55,987 bases of DNA from Promethearchaeota archaeon (GTDB lineage: Archaea; Asgardarchaeota; Lokiarchaeia; Sigynarchaeales; SOKP01). The notes under the pieces were generated by a model. That model was not told where the DNA came from. It ran no database searches and saw only the letters and a program-made list of their open reading frames with translations. The translations under genes were made by a program, and so were the position numbers. Positions 1-9,617 of the stretch are shown piece after piece. How positions within the stretch are numbered: the stretch's first letter is position 1; every line of letters begins with the position of its first letter. The stretch lies in NCBI GenBank assembly GCA_013375495.1, contig JABXKC010000027.1:1-55987 (forward strand), in the 5' to 3' direction.

Positions 1-2
1 AT

Positions 3-128
3 GTGAGATTATTCTTATCAAAATTACCATATCAATTATATTTGTCCCAAGATGAAATACTTATGGAAGTTCTTAAAAAGGACGGTCTTTTATTAAAATA
101 TGTCATTGACATAGTATTTTATACAAAA
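3..128 (+). other. Unexplained sequence in front of gatE, possible fragment of another ORF
   Basis: This stretch should encode the GatE N-terminus but does not in any frame. Frame 3 is open to position 191 and reads DEILMEVLKKDGLLLKYV in its middle, which loosely resembles the short repeats of DUF4116 proteins. That resemblance is weak. From about 131 on, the frame-3 reading is only a shadow of gatE. The stretch could be the end of another gene joined to gatE by rearrangement or misassembly, or part of an intron whose first exon lies left of the window. Confidence 0.25.
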
Positions 129-130
129 AA

Positions 131-1972
131 TTGTTTTGTAGATGTCCAAGCAAGCTACAAGGAACTAGAGCGCCAGATTTTAATACAATGAGGTATATGA
201 GACCTGTTTTGGGAGAAATGGGCACATTTGATAAAGCTATGCTAACGGAATACAAAAAGGGTAAGACTATCATCTATGAAGGTTACAACGATGTTATTTG
301 TACTTATGAGTTAGACGATACTCCCCCGTTTTCCTGTAACGAAGAAGCTAGAAAAATTGCATTAGAATTAGCTTTACTTCTTAACGCAAATATTATTGAG
401 GAGATGCATGTAAGTAGGAAAAATTATCTCGATGGAAGCGTCCCTTCGGGGTTTCAACGCACGATGATTCTAGGTACAGATGGATATATAGTATTGGAGA
501 ACAATAAAAAAATCAGAATCGACATATTAAGCTTAGAAGAAGAAGCTGCTAGGAAAATAAAAACTGAAAATAAAACTAATTTTTACAGATTAGATCGCCT
601 TGGAATTCCATTAGTGGAAGTAACAACTAAACCTGACATAAATACTCCTGAAGAATGTAGAGAATGTGCTGAAAGGATTGGGTTACTCCTGTGGATGACT
701 AATGTTAAAAAAGTACTTGGCTCAATTAGGCAAGATGTTAATGTAAGCATTAAATCTGGAACCAGAATTGAAATTAAAGGAGTTCAAAAATTGAGTTGGA
801 TACCTTTACTGATTAATCATGAAATTTCACGTCAGCTTGGTCTGATAGAGATTAGAGAAGAACTAAAAAATCGAGGAGTAAATGAAAAGGACCTCCCTAA
901 AGGGCCTGTAGATTTAACTAGTTTGATGGCAAAAACTAAATCTAAGTTCATTGCGAGTGGCTTAAAATCGGGAAAAAGACTCCATGGTTTCAATTTTAAA
1001 GATTTTAAGGGTATTTTTGGTAAACAGTTAATGGAAGATTATAGATTCGGGACTGAAGTAAGTAGTAAGGTCAAAGTTATTTCAGGTTTAAAGGGGATAA
1101 TACACTCTGACGAAAATTTAGAAAATTATACTTTATCTAAAGATGAGTTACAAAAGATTCAGAACAAATTGAATTCTAAAGAAAATGATTGTTTCGTTTT
1201 AATTCTGGGAACCATCAAAGAACTCAATAAAGCAGCAGATATAATTATTAATCGAATCGAATATGTTTTTAAAGGCGTTCCCCCTGAGACAAGAAAGGCT
1301 CTTGAAAATGGAACTACCGAGTTTTTGAGGGAATTACACGGTGGAGCACGATTGTATCCGGATACAGATTCTCCCGCTATTATGAATACAGCTGAAGAAA
1401 TTAAAAAAATTCGAAACACCTTACCTAATTATCCTTGGGATATAATTGAAGATTACGCTACAAAGTATAAAGTAGAACAGAGTTCTATTAAAGACTTAAT
1501 TTTTAAAGGAAAACTCTCTCTATTTGATAGTTTAATCGAAATCTATCCCGAAAAACCTTCGATTGTCTTAAATACAATGCTAAACAAAGCAAAAGCTATC
1601 AAGCGTGAAGGTAAAGAAATAGAAAATATAACTAATGATGATTATATAAAAATCTTCCGAGAATTGAAAAATGAAAACATTGGAAAGGAAGCTATCGAAG
1701 ATATAATGAGGTTAAAAGCAGATTCTCCAAATCTCACTATCGAAGAAACTATCGAGAAATTACATCTTGAAACTCTCTCATATGAAGATTTAAAAAAAAT
1801 AATTAAAGAAATAGTAGATAATAATTTAGAAATAATTAAAGAAAAAAAAATGAGATCCATGGGACCGCTCATGGGAGAAGTCATGAAAAAGGTACGGGGA
1901 AAAATCGATGGTGAGATCGTTTCTAAAGAATTAAAATTACAGATAACAAACAAATTAAAGGAGATGAAATAA
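131..1972 (+). CDS. gatE: Glutamyl-tRNA(Gln) amidotransferase subunit E, N-terminus missing
   Basis: GatE works with GatD to convert Glu-tRNA(Gln) to Gln-tRNA(Gln); it phosphorylates and amidates the misacylated tRNA. The protein carries the GatB/GatE core (FCRCPSKLQG, then YRLDRLGIPLVEVTT, IRQDVNVSIKSG and IEIKGVQ), a central AspRS-like insertion typical of GatE, the ARLYPDTDSP motif, and a YqeY-like helical tail ending in GPLMGEVMKKVRGK. About 613 codons are open from a TTG at 131. The conserved start, about 25 residues with the GLEIH motif, is absent: upstream codons in this frame soon meet TGA and TAA. The stop abuts the gatD start. The family call is firm; the start is not. Confidence 0.9.
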   Translation: MFCRCPSKLQGTRAPDFNTMRYMRPVLGEMGTFDKAMLTEYKKGKTIIYEGYNDVICTYELDDTPPFSCNEEARKIALELALLLNANIIEEMHVSRKNYLDGSVPSGFQRTMILGTDGYIVLENNKKIRIDILSLEEEAARKIKTENKTNFYRLDRLGIPLVEVTTKPDINTPEECRECAERIGLLLWMTNVKKVLGSIRQDVNVSIKSGTRIEIKGVQKLSWIPLLINHEISRQLGLIEIREELKNRGVNEKDLPKGPVDLTSLMAKTKSKFIASGLKSGKRLHGFNFKDFKGIFGKQLMEDYRFGTEVSSKVKVISGLKGIIHSDENLENYTLSKDELQKIQNKLNSKENDCFVLILGTIKELNKAADIIINRIEYVFKGVPPETRKALENGTTEFLRELHGGARLYPDTDSPAIMNTAEEIKKIRNTLPNYPWDIIEDYATKYKVEQSSIKDLIFKGKLSLFDSLIEIYPEKPSIVLNTMLNKAKAIKREGKEIENITNDDYIKIFRELKNENIGKEAIEDIMRLKADSPNLTIEETIEKLHLETLSYEDLKKIIKEIVDNNLEIIKEKKMRSMGPLMGEVMKKVRGKIDGEIVSKELKLQITNKLKEMK

Positions 1973-3331
1973 GTGGAAGATAAACTAAAAGGATATAAAG
2001 GTAAATCTATAGATGTTTTAAAGAAATATAAAATAGAAATCTGGGATATCATTCAAATTATTACAAACAATACGCAATTAGAAGGAATAATAATGCCTAG
2101 AAGCGAATACTCTGCTCCTGATTTTATTGAAATCAAGCTTGAAAACAACTATAATGTTGGAATAAATGTCTCTGATATAAAAAATATAAAAAAAATCGGA
2201 AAAAGAGAAGCAAACTACAAATTTCCAGAAAAAGAATTTCCATATAATGAAGCCTTACCTAAGGTTCAATTACTAGGGACTGGAGGGACGGTCGCTTCAA
2301 GATTAGATTACACGACTGGGGCCGTTATACCATCATTTACTCCAAGTGAATTATATAGTTCCGTTCCTGAACTGGCTGAGATTTGTAACCTTGATTGCGA
2401 AATTGTTTTCGAGATATTATCAGAAAATATGAAATCTGATTATTGGCAAAAATTAGCAGAAAAAGTAAAACAAGCAATAGACTCTGGTCTTGATGGGATA
2501 ATTATAGGACATGGAACGGATACTATGTCATTTACTAGCGCCGCCTTATCTTTTATGTTAAAAGATTTATCTATTCCAGTTGTCTTAACTGGGAGTCAAA
2601 GAAGCTCCGATCGTCCCTCTTCAGATGCGGCTATAAATCTGATAAACGCTGCTACTGTAGCCACTTCGGATATAGCTGAAGTTGTAGTGACTATGCTAGG
2701 CTCTCCCTCTCACGACTACGGGTTAATTCACAGGGGAACGCTAGTAAGAAAAATGCATTCCTCATTAAGAGAAACTTTTCGTACTATCGATGATATACCA
2801 TTAGGATTGGTAAAGGACAGGAAGATTAAAACTTTTAAAAATAATTACAGAAAACGAAATCAATCTGAAACTACACTCAAAACGAATTTTGAGAAGAATG
2901 TAGCCCTCATTTATTTCTATCCTGGAATGGAAAATGAGGTTATCGAATTTTACATTGATAAAGGTTATAAAGGAATTGTATTTGCTGGAACAGGTCTTGG
3001 TCACGTAAGTACCCATATCTATGATTCAATAGAAAGAGCAATACAAGAAAATATAACAATTCTCATGACTACACAGACAATTCACGGTTATGTTGGGATG
3101 AATGTCTATTCAACAGGAAGAGAACTTCAAGATTTAGGAGTAATACCAGGGAGAAATTTATTACCAGAAGTCGGATACATAAAATTAGGATGGGTGCTTG
3201 GACAGACTAGTGATTCAAAAGAAATTAAAAATTTATTGTTGACTAATATTGCTGGTGAATTTGTAGAAAGAGAAATTCCAATCGCGTTTAACTATAATAT
3301 TGACGAGTTATTAAGAAATAATAAACTCTAA
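1973..3331 (+). CDS. gatD: Glutamyl-tRNA(Gln) amidotransferase subunit D
   Basis: GatD is the asparaginase-like subunit that releases ammonia from glutamine or asparagine and passes it to GatE. The 452-residue protein has a small N-terminal barrel domain, then an L-asparaginase I-like domain. Candidate catalytic residues are Thr106 in GTGGTVAS, Thr182-Asp183 in HGTDTMSF and Lys260 in VRKMHSS. The GTG start follows the gatE stop without a gap, so the two are translationally coupled. Length is normal for the family. Confidence 0.95.
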   Translation: MEDKLKGYKGKSIDVLKKYKIEIWDIIQIITNNTQLEGIIMPRSEYSAPDFIEIKLENNYNVGINVSDIKNIKKIGKREANYKFPEKEFPYNEALPKVQLLGTGGTVASRLDYTTGAVIPSFTPSELYSSVPELAEICNLDCEIVFEILSENMKSDYWQKLAEKVKQAIDSGLDGIIIGHGTDTMSFTSAALSFMLKDLSIPVVLTGSQRSSDRPSSDAAINLINAATVATSDIAEVVVTMLGSPSHDYGLIHRGTLVRKMHSSLRETFRTIDDIPLGLVKDRKIKTFKNNYRKRNQSETTLKTNFEKNVALIYFYPGMENEVIEFYIDKGYKGIVFAGTGLGHVSTHIYDSIERAIQENITILMTTQTIHGYVGMNVYSTGRELQDLGVIPGRNLLPEVGYIKLGWVLGQTSDSKEIKNLLLTNIAGEFVEREIPIAFNYNIDELLRNNKL

Positions 3332-3387
3332 TCTAATTCCATATTTTAATCCCAAAAATCAATAAATTCTTTTTAAAATAATAAAAA

Positions 3388-3395
3388 ATTTATAC
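3388..3395 (+). promoter_or_regulatory. Possible TATA box of rpl2
   Basis: An ATTTATAC element lies about 45 bases before the rpl2 start, in a T/A-rich spacer after gatD. The spacing would allow a short leader. The background is very AT-rich, so this is a weak call. Confidence 0.3.
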
Positions 3396-3440
3396 TTTTA
3401 TTAATTAGATATTACTAATTCGAAATAATAAGTGAACTTT

Positions 3441-4169
3441 ATGGGAAAGCGTATATTAGCTCAAAGGAAAGGATACGGTCACCTATGGGCCCGATCTCCT
3501 AGTCACCGACATGTGGGAGAAGTTAAGTATCGTCCTTTCTTAAAGAACGAGAAATTAAGAAAATTTAAAGTAACTGAATTCGTTCACGCTCCTGGAAGAG
3601 GTGCTCCAATAGCAAGGATTAAGTATGAAGATGGTGAAAAAAGCCTATGGCTCCCTCCAGAAGGTATTTATGAAGGCCAGGAATTTATCCAGTCTAAAAC
3701 AGGATATGGTCAAGAAGTGAAAGTAGGAAATATCTTGCCTTTAAGAAAGATCCCCATCGGAACTCTGGTGTTTAACATTGAGGGAACTCCACAAGATGGT
3801 GGTAAATTTGCGAGAGCATCTGGAGTTGCCGCTATTGTAAGAAATAGATCAGGGGATAATATTGAATTGTTATTTCGGTCAAAAAAGACTAAGTGGTTCA
3901 ATCTAAATTGCCTTTGCACTGTTGGAGTAGTTGCTGGAGGGGGAAGAACAGATAAACCTTTCCTAAAAGCAGGAAATGCGCATCACGCTTACCGTTCTAA
4001 AGCTAAAAAATGGCCAGTTGTTCGAGGTGTCACTATGAACGCCGCTAGCCACCCATATGGAGGCGGTGCAAAACAAAGTCCTCATAAACCGACAACAACC
4101 TCAAGAAACGCACCACCTGGTAGAAAAGTGGGACAAATAGCTGCTAGACGAACAGGACATCAGAATTAA
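3441..4169 (+). CDS. rpl2: 50S ribosomal protein uL2 (L2)
   Basis: Archaeal uL2 of the large subunit, next to the peptidyl transferase centre. It starts MGKRILAQRKG like other archaeal L2 proteins, which favours the ATG at 3441 over a GTG at 3432. The C-terminal region shows the conserved RGVTMNAASHPYGGG motif, whose histidine is essential in the family, followed by the basic tail SRNAPPGRKVGQIAARRTG. About 242 residues, normal length. It usually sits in the S10 operon between L23 and S19, but here it stands alone between gatD and purB. Confidence 0.97.
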   Translation: MGKRILAQRKGYGHLWARSPSHRHVGEVKYRPFLKNEKLRKFKVTEFVHAPGRGAPIARIKYEDGEKSLWLPPEGIYEGQEFIQSKTGYGQEVKVGNILPLRKIPIGTLVFNIEGTPQDGGKFARASGVAAIVRNRSGDNIELLFRSKKTKWFNLNCLCTVGVVAGGGRTDKPFLKAGNAHHAYRSKAKKWPVVRGVTMNAASHPYGGGAKQSPHKPTTTSRNAPPGRKVGQIAARRTGHQN

Positions 4170-4316
4170 AGTCTCATTTATACTCTTTTTACAGTTTAAT
4201 TATCCAAATAAATAAGATTTCCTTAGGTATTTGTTTTTTAATAAAATTTTAAAATAAGAATAATAATTGATCTAAGATTATTTCAATTATAGAAATTATA
4301 AATCTATAATTTTGAT

Positions 4317-5672
4317 ATGGATCATAAATTTATTAATCCTGTTGAAACTCGTTATCGAACAGAATTAGCTGATCTCTTTACAGAAGATAAAAAATTAGAG
4401 TATTGGTTAAAAGTTGAAGCGATATTAGCAAAAGCACACGCAAAATTAGGTAATATTCCTCAAGATGCCGCTGAAGAAATTTATAAGAAAGCTAATTTAA
4501 ATTATGTGAAATTAAATCGGGTAAAAGAAATCGATAAAGAGATACATCATGATTTAATGGCTATGGTAAAGGCTTTATCTGAACAATGTGAAGGATCTGC
4601 TAGTAAATATGTTCATTTAGGGGCAACAAGTTACGACATTGAAGACACTGCAACAGCACTTCAGTTACGAGAAGCGTTAATGTGCATAATAAAATCTTTA
4701 AGAAAATTTTTAACCGCATTAATAAAGGTTATCGAAGATAAGAAACAACTCGTTTGTATAGGAAGAACTCACGGACAACACGCTATTCCAACTACATATG
4801 GAATGAGATTTAGTGTTTGGGCATATGAAATAGACAGACATTATGATAGATTAAAACAAACTCTAAATCGCATATCATATGGAAAAATGTCGGGTGCTGT
4901 GGGTACTATGGCAAGCTTTGGGGAGAAAGGTATTGAAATCCAGAATTTCGTAATGAAGGAACTTGATCTACTTCCAGCTTTGATAACAAACCAGGTAATT
5001 CAGAGAGATCGTCATGCTGAAGCTATTTTTCTAACATCATTAATTGGACAATCTTTAGCGAAGATTTCAAGGCAATTTCGAGTGCTCCAAAGAAATGAAA
5101 TCGCAGAAATGTTTGAACCCTTCAAAAAGAGTCAAGTTGGTAGCTCAACAATGCCCCATAAGAGAAATCCCCATAAATCTGAAAGAATCTGCAGTTTGGC
5201 TAGAGTTTTAAAATCTAATGTAATTACTGCTTTAGATAATATAGTGTTAGAAGATGAAAGAGATTTAACGAACTCTGCGAATGAGAGGATAATTTTTGCT
5301 GAAAACTTCATTCTCTTAGATTACATGATAAAACAACTTACGAAAAACATCAAGGAAGTTGAATTTGATGAAATTAAAATCGAAGAAAATTTAAACCTTA
5401 CTAAGGGAGCTATTTTATCTGAAAAAATTATGGTTAATTTAGTTGAAAAGGATATTGGAAGACAAGAGGGGCACGAAATCCTAAGAAATGCAGTAATAAA
5501 AGCAAAGAAAGAAAATCGTTTACTTAAAGAAATCCTCATGGAAAATCCGAAGATTGAGGGTGTTTTTACCAAAAAAGAAATTGATGATTTATTAAATCCT
5601 CATAATTACTTAGGAAAAGCTGTTGAACAAACTGAAAATATTTTAAAATATCTGAAAAATAAATATCATTAA
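4317..5672 (+). CDS. purB: Adenylosuccinate lyase
   Basis: Cleaves SAICAR and adenylosuccinate, with release of fumarate, in purine synthesis. The 451-residue protein carries the fumarase/aspartase superfamily signature GSSTMPHKRNPHKSE at about residues 278-292, plus GRTHGQHAIPTTYGM and HLGATSYDIEDTA, the other two substrate-binding blocks. It starts at an ATG after a 147-base spacer and is followed after 5 bases by purM, suggesting a purine operon continuing into the PfkB kinase. Confidence 0.95.
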   Translation: MDHKFINPVETRYRTELADLFTEDKKLEYWLKVEAILAKAHAKLGNIPQDAAEEIYKKANLNYVKLNRVKEIDKEIHHDLMAMVKALSEQCEGSASKYVHLGATSYDIEDTATALQLREALMCIIKSLRKFLTALIKVIEDKKQLVCIGRTHGQHAIPTTYGMRFSVWAYEIDRHYDRLKQTLNRISYGKMSGAVGTMASFGEKGIEIQNFVMKELDLLPALITNQVIQRDRHAEAIFLTSLIGQSLAKISRQFRVLQRNEIAEMFEPFKKSQVGSSTMPHKRNPHKSERICSLARVLKSNVITALDNIVLEDERDLTNSANERIIFAENFILLDYMIKQLTKNIKEVEFDEIKIEENLNLTKGAILSEKIMVNLVEKDIGRQEGHEILRNAVIKAKKENRLLKEILMENPKIEGVFTKKEIDDLLNPHNYLGKAVEQTENILKYLKNKYH

Positions 5673-5677
5673 TAAAA

Positions 5678-6874
5678 ATGTCTGACGAAAAGGATATTTA
5701 CTCTCAATTAGGGGTTTCATCTAAAAAGGAAGATGTCCATAAAGCAATAAAATCATTAGATCAAGGCTTATTTCCAGGATCGTTTTGTAAAATTGTATCA
5801 GATATAGGAAAGAGAGATGATTGGTGTTCTGTCTTTCATTCTGATGGGGCGGGCACAAAATCTAGCTTAGCGTATATGTATTTTAAAGAAACGGGTGACA
5901 TCTCTGTGTTTAAAGGGATTGTAAGAGATGCTATCGTTATGAATATAGACGACATGTTGTGCGTTGGAGCAACAGGAAATTTCTTTATATCTAACAATAT
6001 TGGCCGAAATAGCAGATATATCTCTGGAGAAATAATTAATACGATTATTAAGGAATATTATAACTATAGCAAAAAGTTGTCTGAGCTTGGTTTGAGTTCC
6101 CTAATGTGTGGAGGGGAAACGGCTGATGTAGGTGATATCGTGAAAACGCTACTAGTAGATGCTTCAGTTTTTTCAAGTATGAAAAGAAAAGATGTCATTA
6201 ATGCCTCAAAAATAAAGAATGGGGATGTAATAATTGGATTAGCTAGCGACGGAAAAGCTTCATACGAAGATGATTTTAATAGCGGAATAGGAAGTAATGG
6301 CTTAACTCTAGCTAGACATGGACTTCTTTCACACATCTATTATGATAAATATCCCGAATGTTATGATCGAAACCTTGATGAACAATTAATCTTTTTTGGA
6401 AATTATCAACTTACAGATACGATCAAAGGATTGAATATGAATGTTGGAAAAGCTCTGTTGTCTCCAACTAGAACTTATGCTCCATTGTTATTGGAAGTAT
6501 TGAAACAATATAGTGAGGAAATTCACGGAATTATTCATAATACGGGTGGGGGTCAAACAAAAATCCTCAACTATGGCAAAAGAATTGCATATTTGAAAAA
6601 TAATCTTTTTAAAATCCCTAAAATATTTGAAATGATTCAAAATTCTTCAGAAACTCAATGGAAAGAAATGTATCAAGTGTTCAATATGGGTCATCGAATG
6701 GAAATCTGTTGTAATGAAGCAATTGCAAAAGATATTAATATGATAGCTAAGAAATTCAATATCGAATCGAAAATTATTGGTCAATGCGAAAAAACACTCT
6801 CAAAAAAGAATAACCAGCTTGAAATTAAGTCAGAATTTGGATCGTTTAATTATGAGCAAAAAAATATGAGTTAA
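5678..6874 (+). CDS. purM: Phosphoribosylformylglycinamidine cyclo-ligase (AIR synthetase), long Bacteroidetes-like type
   Basis: Closes the imidazole ring of the purine precursor (FGAM to AIR, using ATP). The protein has the PurM ATP-binding core with HSDGAGTKSSLAYMY, NIDDMLCVGAT and CGGETADVGD, and a C-terminal region with SPTRTYAPLLLEVLKQ, NTGGGQTKILN and FNMGHRMEI. At 398 residues it is longer than the usual form of about 340. The opening region (SKKEDVHKAIKSLDQGLFPG) and overall layout match, from memory, the Bacteroidetes-type PurM rather than the common archaeal one, which hints at transfer. It lies between purB and a PfkB kinase. Confidence 0.88.
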   Translation: MSDEKDIYSQLGVSSKKEDVHKAIKSLDQGLFPGSFCKIVSDIGKRDDWCSVFHSDGAGTKSSLAYMYFKETGDISVFKGIVRDAIVMNIDDMLCVGATGNFFISNNIGRNSRYISGEIINTIIKEYYNYSKKLSELGLSSLMCGGETADVGDIVKTLLVDASVFSSMKRKDVINASKIKNGDVIIGLASDGKASYEDDFNSGIGSNGLTLARHGLLSHIYYDKYPECYDRNLDEQLIFFGNYQLTDTIKGLNMNVGKALLSPTRTYAPLLLEVLKQYSEEIHGIIHNTGGGQTKILNYGKRIAYLKNNLFKIPKIFEMIQNSSETQWKEMYQVFNMGHRMEICCNEAIAKDINMIAKKFNIESKIIGQCEKTLSKKNNQLEIKSEFGSFNYEQKNMS

Positions 6875-6884
6875 TTTCGAAGTG

Positions 6885-7856
6885 ATGGAAATTTTTGATG
6901 TAATTTGTATTGGGGCGGCACTTGTTGATCTTATAGCTCAAGTAGAAAGACACCCTTCTGATGATGATGAGGTGTTTGTATCAAATCTAACTTTATTATC
7001 TGGTGGGGCTGCTGCGAATACAGCTTATGCTTGCGGAAAAATCGGCTTATCAACAGCCTTCATTGGAAAATTGGGGCAAAATGATATCTTCGCTAATAAA
7101 ATAATTAGCGATTTTAATGAGGTATCTGTTGAAACGAAGTTAATTAAATATTCTAACCGTTATACGACAGGGTCTGCTTATGTGGCTTTAGATGAAAAGG
7201 GAGAAAGAAGGATATATGCTCATAGCGGTGCTGCTAATGATCTATCTAAAAATGATCTTTTAGAAGAAGAAATTGCCACCACTAAATTAATTTTTTTAAG
7301 CAGCCTAAGAAATATAGAACCCTTTTTAGAAGCAGCAAAAATAGGTAAAAATCGTAATATACCTGTGATTCTGAACCCCGGTATGTTGATTATTGACCAA
7401 GGTTTTAACTATATCAAAAATTTGTTAGAACATGTCGACATCTTAATTCTATCTCAAAGAGAATTTAAAACTCTTTTTAATTTCAAAGAAAATAATTTAA
7501 GTGAAGACTTAATTAAAGAAAGATCAGCGTCTTTATTTGTTTTAGGCATAAAAGCGATAATTGTTACGCTAGGCAAAAACGGAGCATTCTTATTAACAAC
7601 CAAACACGATGAACTGATACAACCATTAAAATCAGAAAGAGTAATAGATACAACTGGAGCCGGAGATGCTTTTTCTGCAGGTTTCATGTTTGGATTAGTA
7701 CAAAAATTTAGTCTAAAGTTTGAACACCTAAGAAATGATATAAAAATAGGTAATTTTATCGCTGGACATTGTATTCAAAAATTAGGAGCTAGAAATGGAA
7801 TTCCAGGAAGAAAAGAGGTAGAAATTTTTTTGAGAGATACAAATAAAAAAATTTAA
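6885..7856 (+). CDS. PfkB-family sugar or nucleoside kinase
   Basis: Phosphorylates a sugar or nucleoside with ATP. The N-terminal PfkB motif is SGGAAANTAYACGKIG with GKLGQNDIFA. The C-terminal signature is DTTGAGDAFSAGFMFGL, whose GAGD aspartate is the catalytic base. ATG at 6885 is preferred over a GTG one codon earlier; the gap from purM is about 10 bases. Its place after purB and purM makes a nucleoside kinase plausible, but the sequence alone does not separate that from ribokinase or other PfkB kinases. Confidence 0.85.
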   Translation: MEIFDVICIGAALVDLIAQVERHPSDDDEVFVSNLTLLSGGAAANTAYACGKIGLSTAFIGKLGQNDIFANKIISDFNEVSVETKLIKYSNRYTTGSAYVALDEKGERRIYAHSGAANDLSKNDLLEEEIATTKLIFLSSLRNIEPFLEAAKIGKNRNIPVILNPGMLIIDQGFNYIKNLLEHVDILILSQREFKTLFNFKENNLSEDLIKERSASLFVLGIKAIIVTLGKNGAFLLTTKHDELIQPLKSERVIDTTGAGDAFSAGFMFGLVQKFSLKFEHLRNDIKIGNFIAGHCIQKLGARNGIPGRKEVEIFLRDTNKKI

Positions 7857-7910
7857 AATATTTCGATATAATTATCTTTTAATCATAAAACTTGTTTGTA
7901 GATATAAATC

Positions 7911-8981
7911 ATGAGAAGACGCGAAAACCCTATAAAAATTTTATTAAGGCAACGATTTTATTTTCTTTTTGAAGTATTGGTAATTTTTCTTGGTATTTTT
8001 ATTTTTATGTTAATCCCATTTTTTCTATTACCATTCCTAATTGATATCAACTCCGTGATTTTTGAACCTCTTTATTATTTATTAAGGGCAGTAATGCTCA
8101 TCGCTGCGATTCCCGTATTTTTGTATTTGGCTAATTTTATAATGGAAAAACAAAGAAAAAAATTAATATTAGAGGAAGATATTAGTCCATCAAGAAATTT
8201 TTTAAGTTTATTTAACATAACTAAAAAAAATTTTAAATTTCAACTTCTATATGGAGTATTATTGCTTTTCTTAATTTTCATACCTCTAGATTTCTTTAGC
8301 TATCTCCTCTCACCTGACATGCTCTCTTGGACAGCCATAGCTCTAGAACCTGCTGGAGAATTCTCTTTAAATTCTTATTTCAACGAAAATTATTATATTT
8401 TTCTCTTCTCAATTATTATTGTACCTCTTATGGTTGCTATATATGAGGAATCCTTAGTAAGAGGTTTTTTATCCAACAGAGGAAGCGATTATGTTAACAG
8501 TATGTCTGCTGTAATAATAACCTCCTTTTTCTTTGGATTACTACATTTTGATATTATTTTTTTAAGGCCTTCACTAGGATTACCTGTTATCTTTCCAATT
8601 ATTTGGTTTCTACAAACCTTCTTTGTAGGGATTATTCTTGCGATGGTAGTACTAAGAAAACATTGGATATTTCCAGCGATTTTTGCCCATACTCTAAATA
8701 ATGTTATCTCCTCTTTCTCAATTTGGAACTACATAAATGGTCAGGATTTTTCGTTTATGACTATTTTCGTTTATATTCCCCTCCTTATCATAGGAATTAT
8801 ATTATTTATATGGCAATTTTCTAGAATTAAAGAAAGTTTATCAATAGGTTTTAAAGAATTCATAAATTATTTCAAACGCGATAAGAGTATAGATGAGAGA
8901 TCGTTAGATACAATTGTACGGATAATATTGGATTTTTTATTCGGATCGATTATTTTTATGATAGGATTAGTAATATTATAG
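7911..8981 (+). CDS. CPBP-family (CAAX-like) intramembrane metalloprotease
   Basis: A polytopic membrane protein of 356 residues with about eight hydrophobic segments. It has the three CPBP/Abi motifs: EESLVR near residue 180 (EExxxR), FFGLLHF near 205 (FxxxH) and HTLNN near 260 (HxxxN), which together form the metal-dependent active site in this family. Family members process prenylated proteins or small peptides; the substrate here is unknown. It starts shortly after the PfkB gene and is followed within 15 bases by a phosphodiesterase gene. Confidence 0.85.
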   Translation: MRRRENPIKILLRQRFYFLFEVLVIFLGIFIFMLIPFFLLPFLIDINSVIFEPLYYLLRAVMLIAAIPVFLYLANFIMEKQRKKLILEEDISPSRNFLSLFNITKKNFKFQLLYGVLLLFLIFIPLDFFSYLLSPDMLSWTAIALEPAGEFSLNSYFNENYYIFLFSIIIVPLMVAIYEESLVRGFLSNRGSDYVNSMSAVIITSFFFGLLHFDIIFLRPSLGLPVIFPIIWFLQTFFVGIILAMVVLRKHWIFPAIFAHTLNNVISSFSIWNYINGQDFSFMTIFVYIPLLIIGIILFIWQFSRIKESLSIGFKEFINYFKRDKSIDERSLDTIVRIILDFLFGSIIFMIGLVIL

Positions 8982-8996
8982 CGAGTAAAAAAAGCA

Positions 8997-9521
8997 ATGG
9001 TTAAATTTGGGATAATTTCTGATACTCACTTAAATATGAAAGATGAGATTAGCCTAATCGAAAATCTATTTAATCAACTGAAAGAAATTTTCAAAGATGT
9101 TGACGAAATTTTACACGCAGGAGATGTTTGTGAGGAATTTCTATTAGATTATCTAAAAAAAATAGCACCAGTCCGGTGTGTAAAAGGTGATTGTGATAAT
9201 ATTACTGGTTTGGAGGAATTTATAAAATTTCCGGTTAACAATTATAATATCGGTGTTATTCACAAGAAACCTGAACACTTGGAAGACTTTTTTAAAAGGA
9301 AAAACCTACACATTCTTATTTTTGGGCATACTCATCAACCGCTCATAAAGGGTACAACTTATAACACGCTATTGATTAATCCGGGAAGTCCAACAAAACC
9401 TAAAGCGCCGCCACCCAAAAGAGGTTTTGAGAAACCAATAGCTAGACCGACCGTTATTACGCTAAAAATTGACGAAGATAATATTTTATCTACTTTTGTA
9501 ATAAATCTCAAAAATTCATAA
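8997..9521 (+). CDS. YfcE/MJ0936-type metallophosphoesterase
   Basis: A calcineurin-like phosphoesterase of 174 residues with all metal-binding blocks: ISDTHLN at the start (D, H), HAGDVCE (D), VKGDCD in place of the usual GNCD, and FGHTHQP (two H). The LLINPGSPTKP motif near the end is typical of the archaeal MJ0936 branch. Members hydrolyse phosphodiesters such as bis-pNPP; the cellular substrate is not known. The gene lies 15 bases after the membrane protease. Confidence 0.9.
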   Translation: MVKFGIISDTHLNMKDEISLIENLFNQLKEIFKDVDEILHAGDVCEEFLLDYLKKIAPVRCVKGDCDNITGLEEFIKFPVNNYNIGVIHKKPEHLEDFFKRKNLHILIFGHTHQPLIKGTTYNTLLINPGSPTKPKAPPPKRGFEKPIARPTVITLKIDEDNILSTFVINLKNS

Positions 9522-9617
9522 AAATAAAGTTAAATAATATATATTTCATATTAAATATACATTAAATATAGAAAACCCATAGTATATTATAATTAAAATA
9601 GCTGAGTGTTTATCCAA

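Noticed and set aside
1642..2052. Minus-strand ORF opposite gatE and gatD
   Set aside because: It covers two well-supported genes, has no recognisable motif and is a shadow of AT-rich coding DNA.
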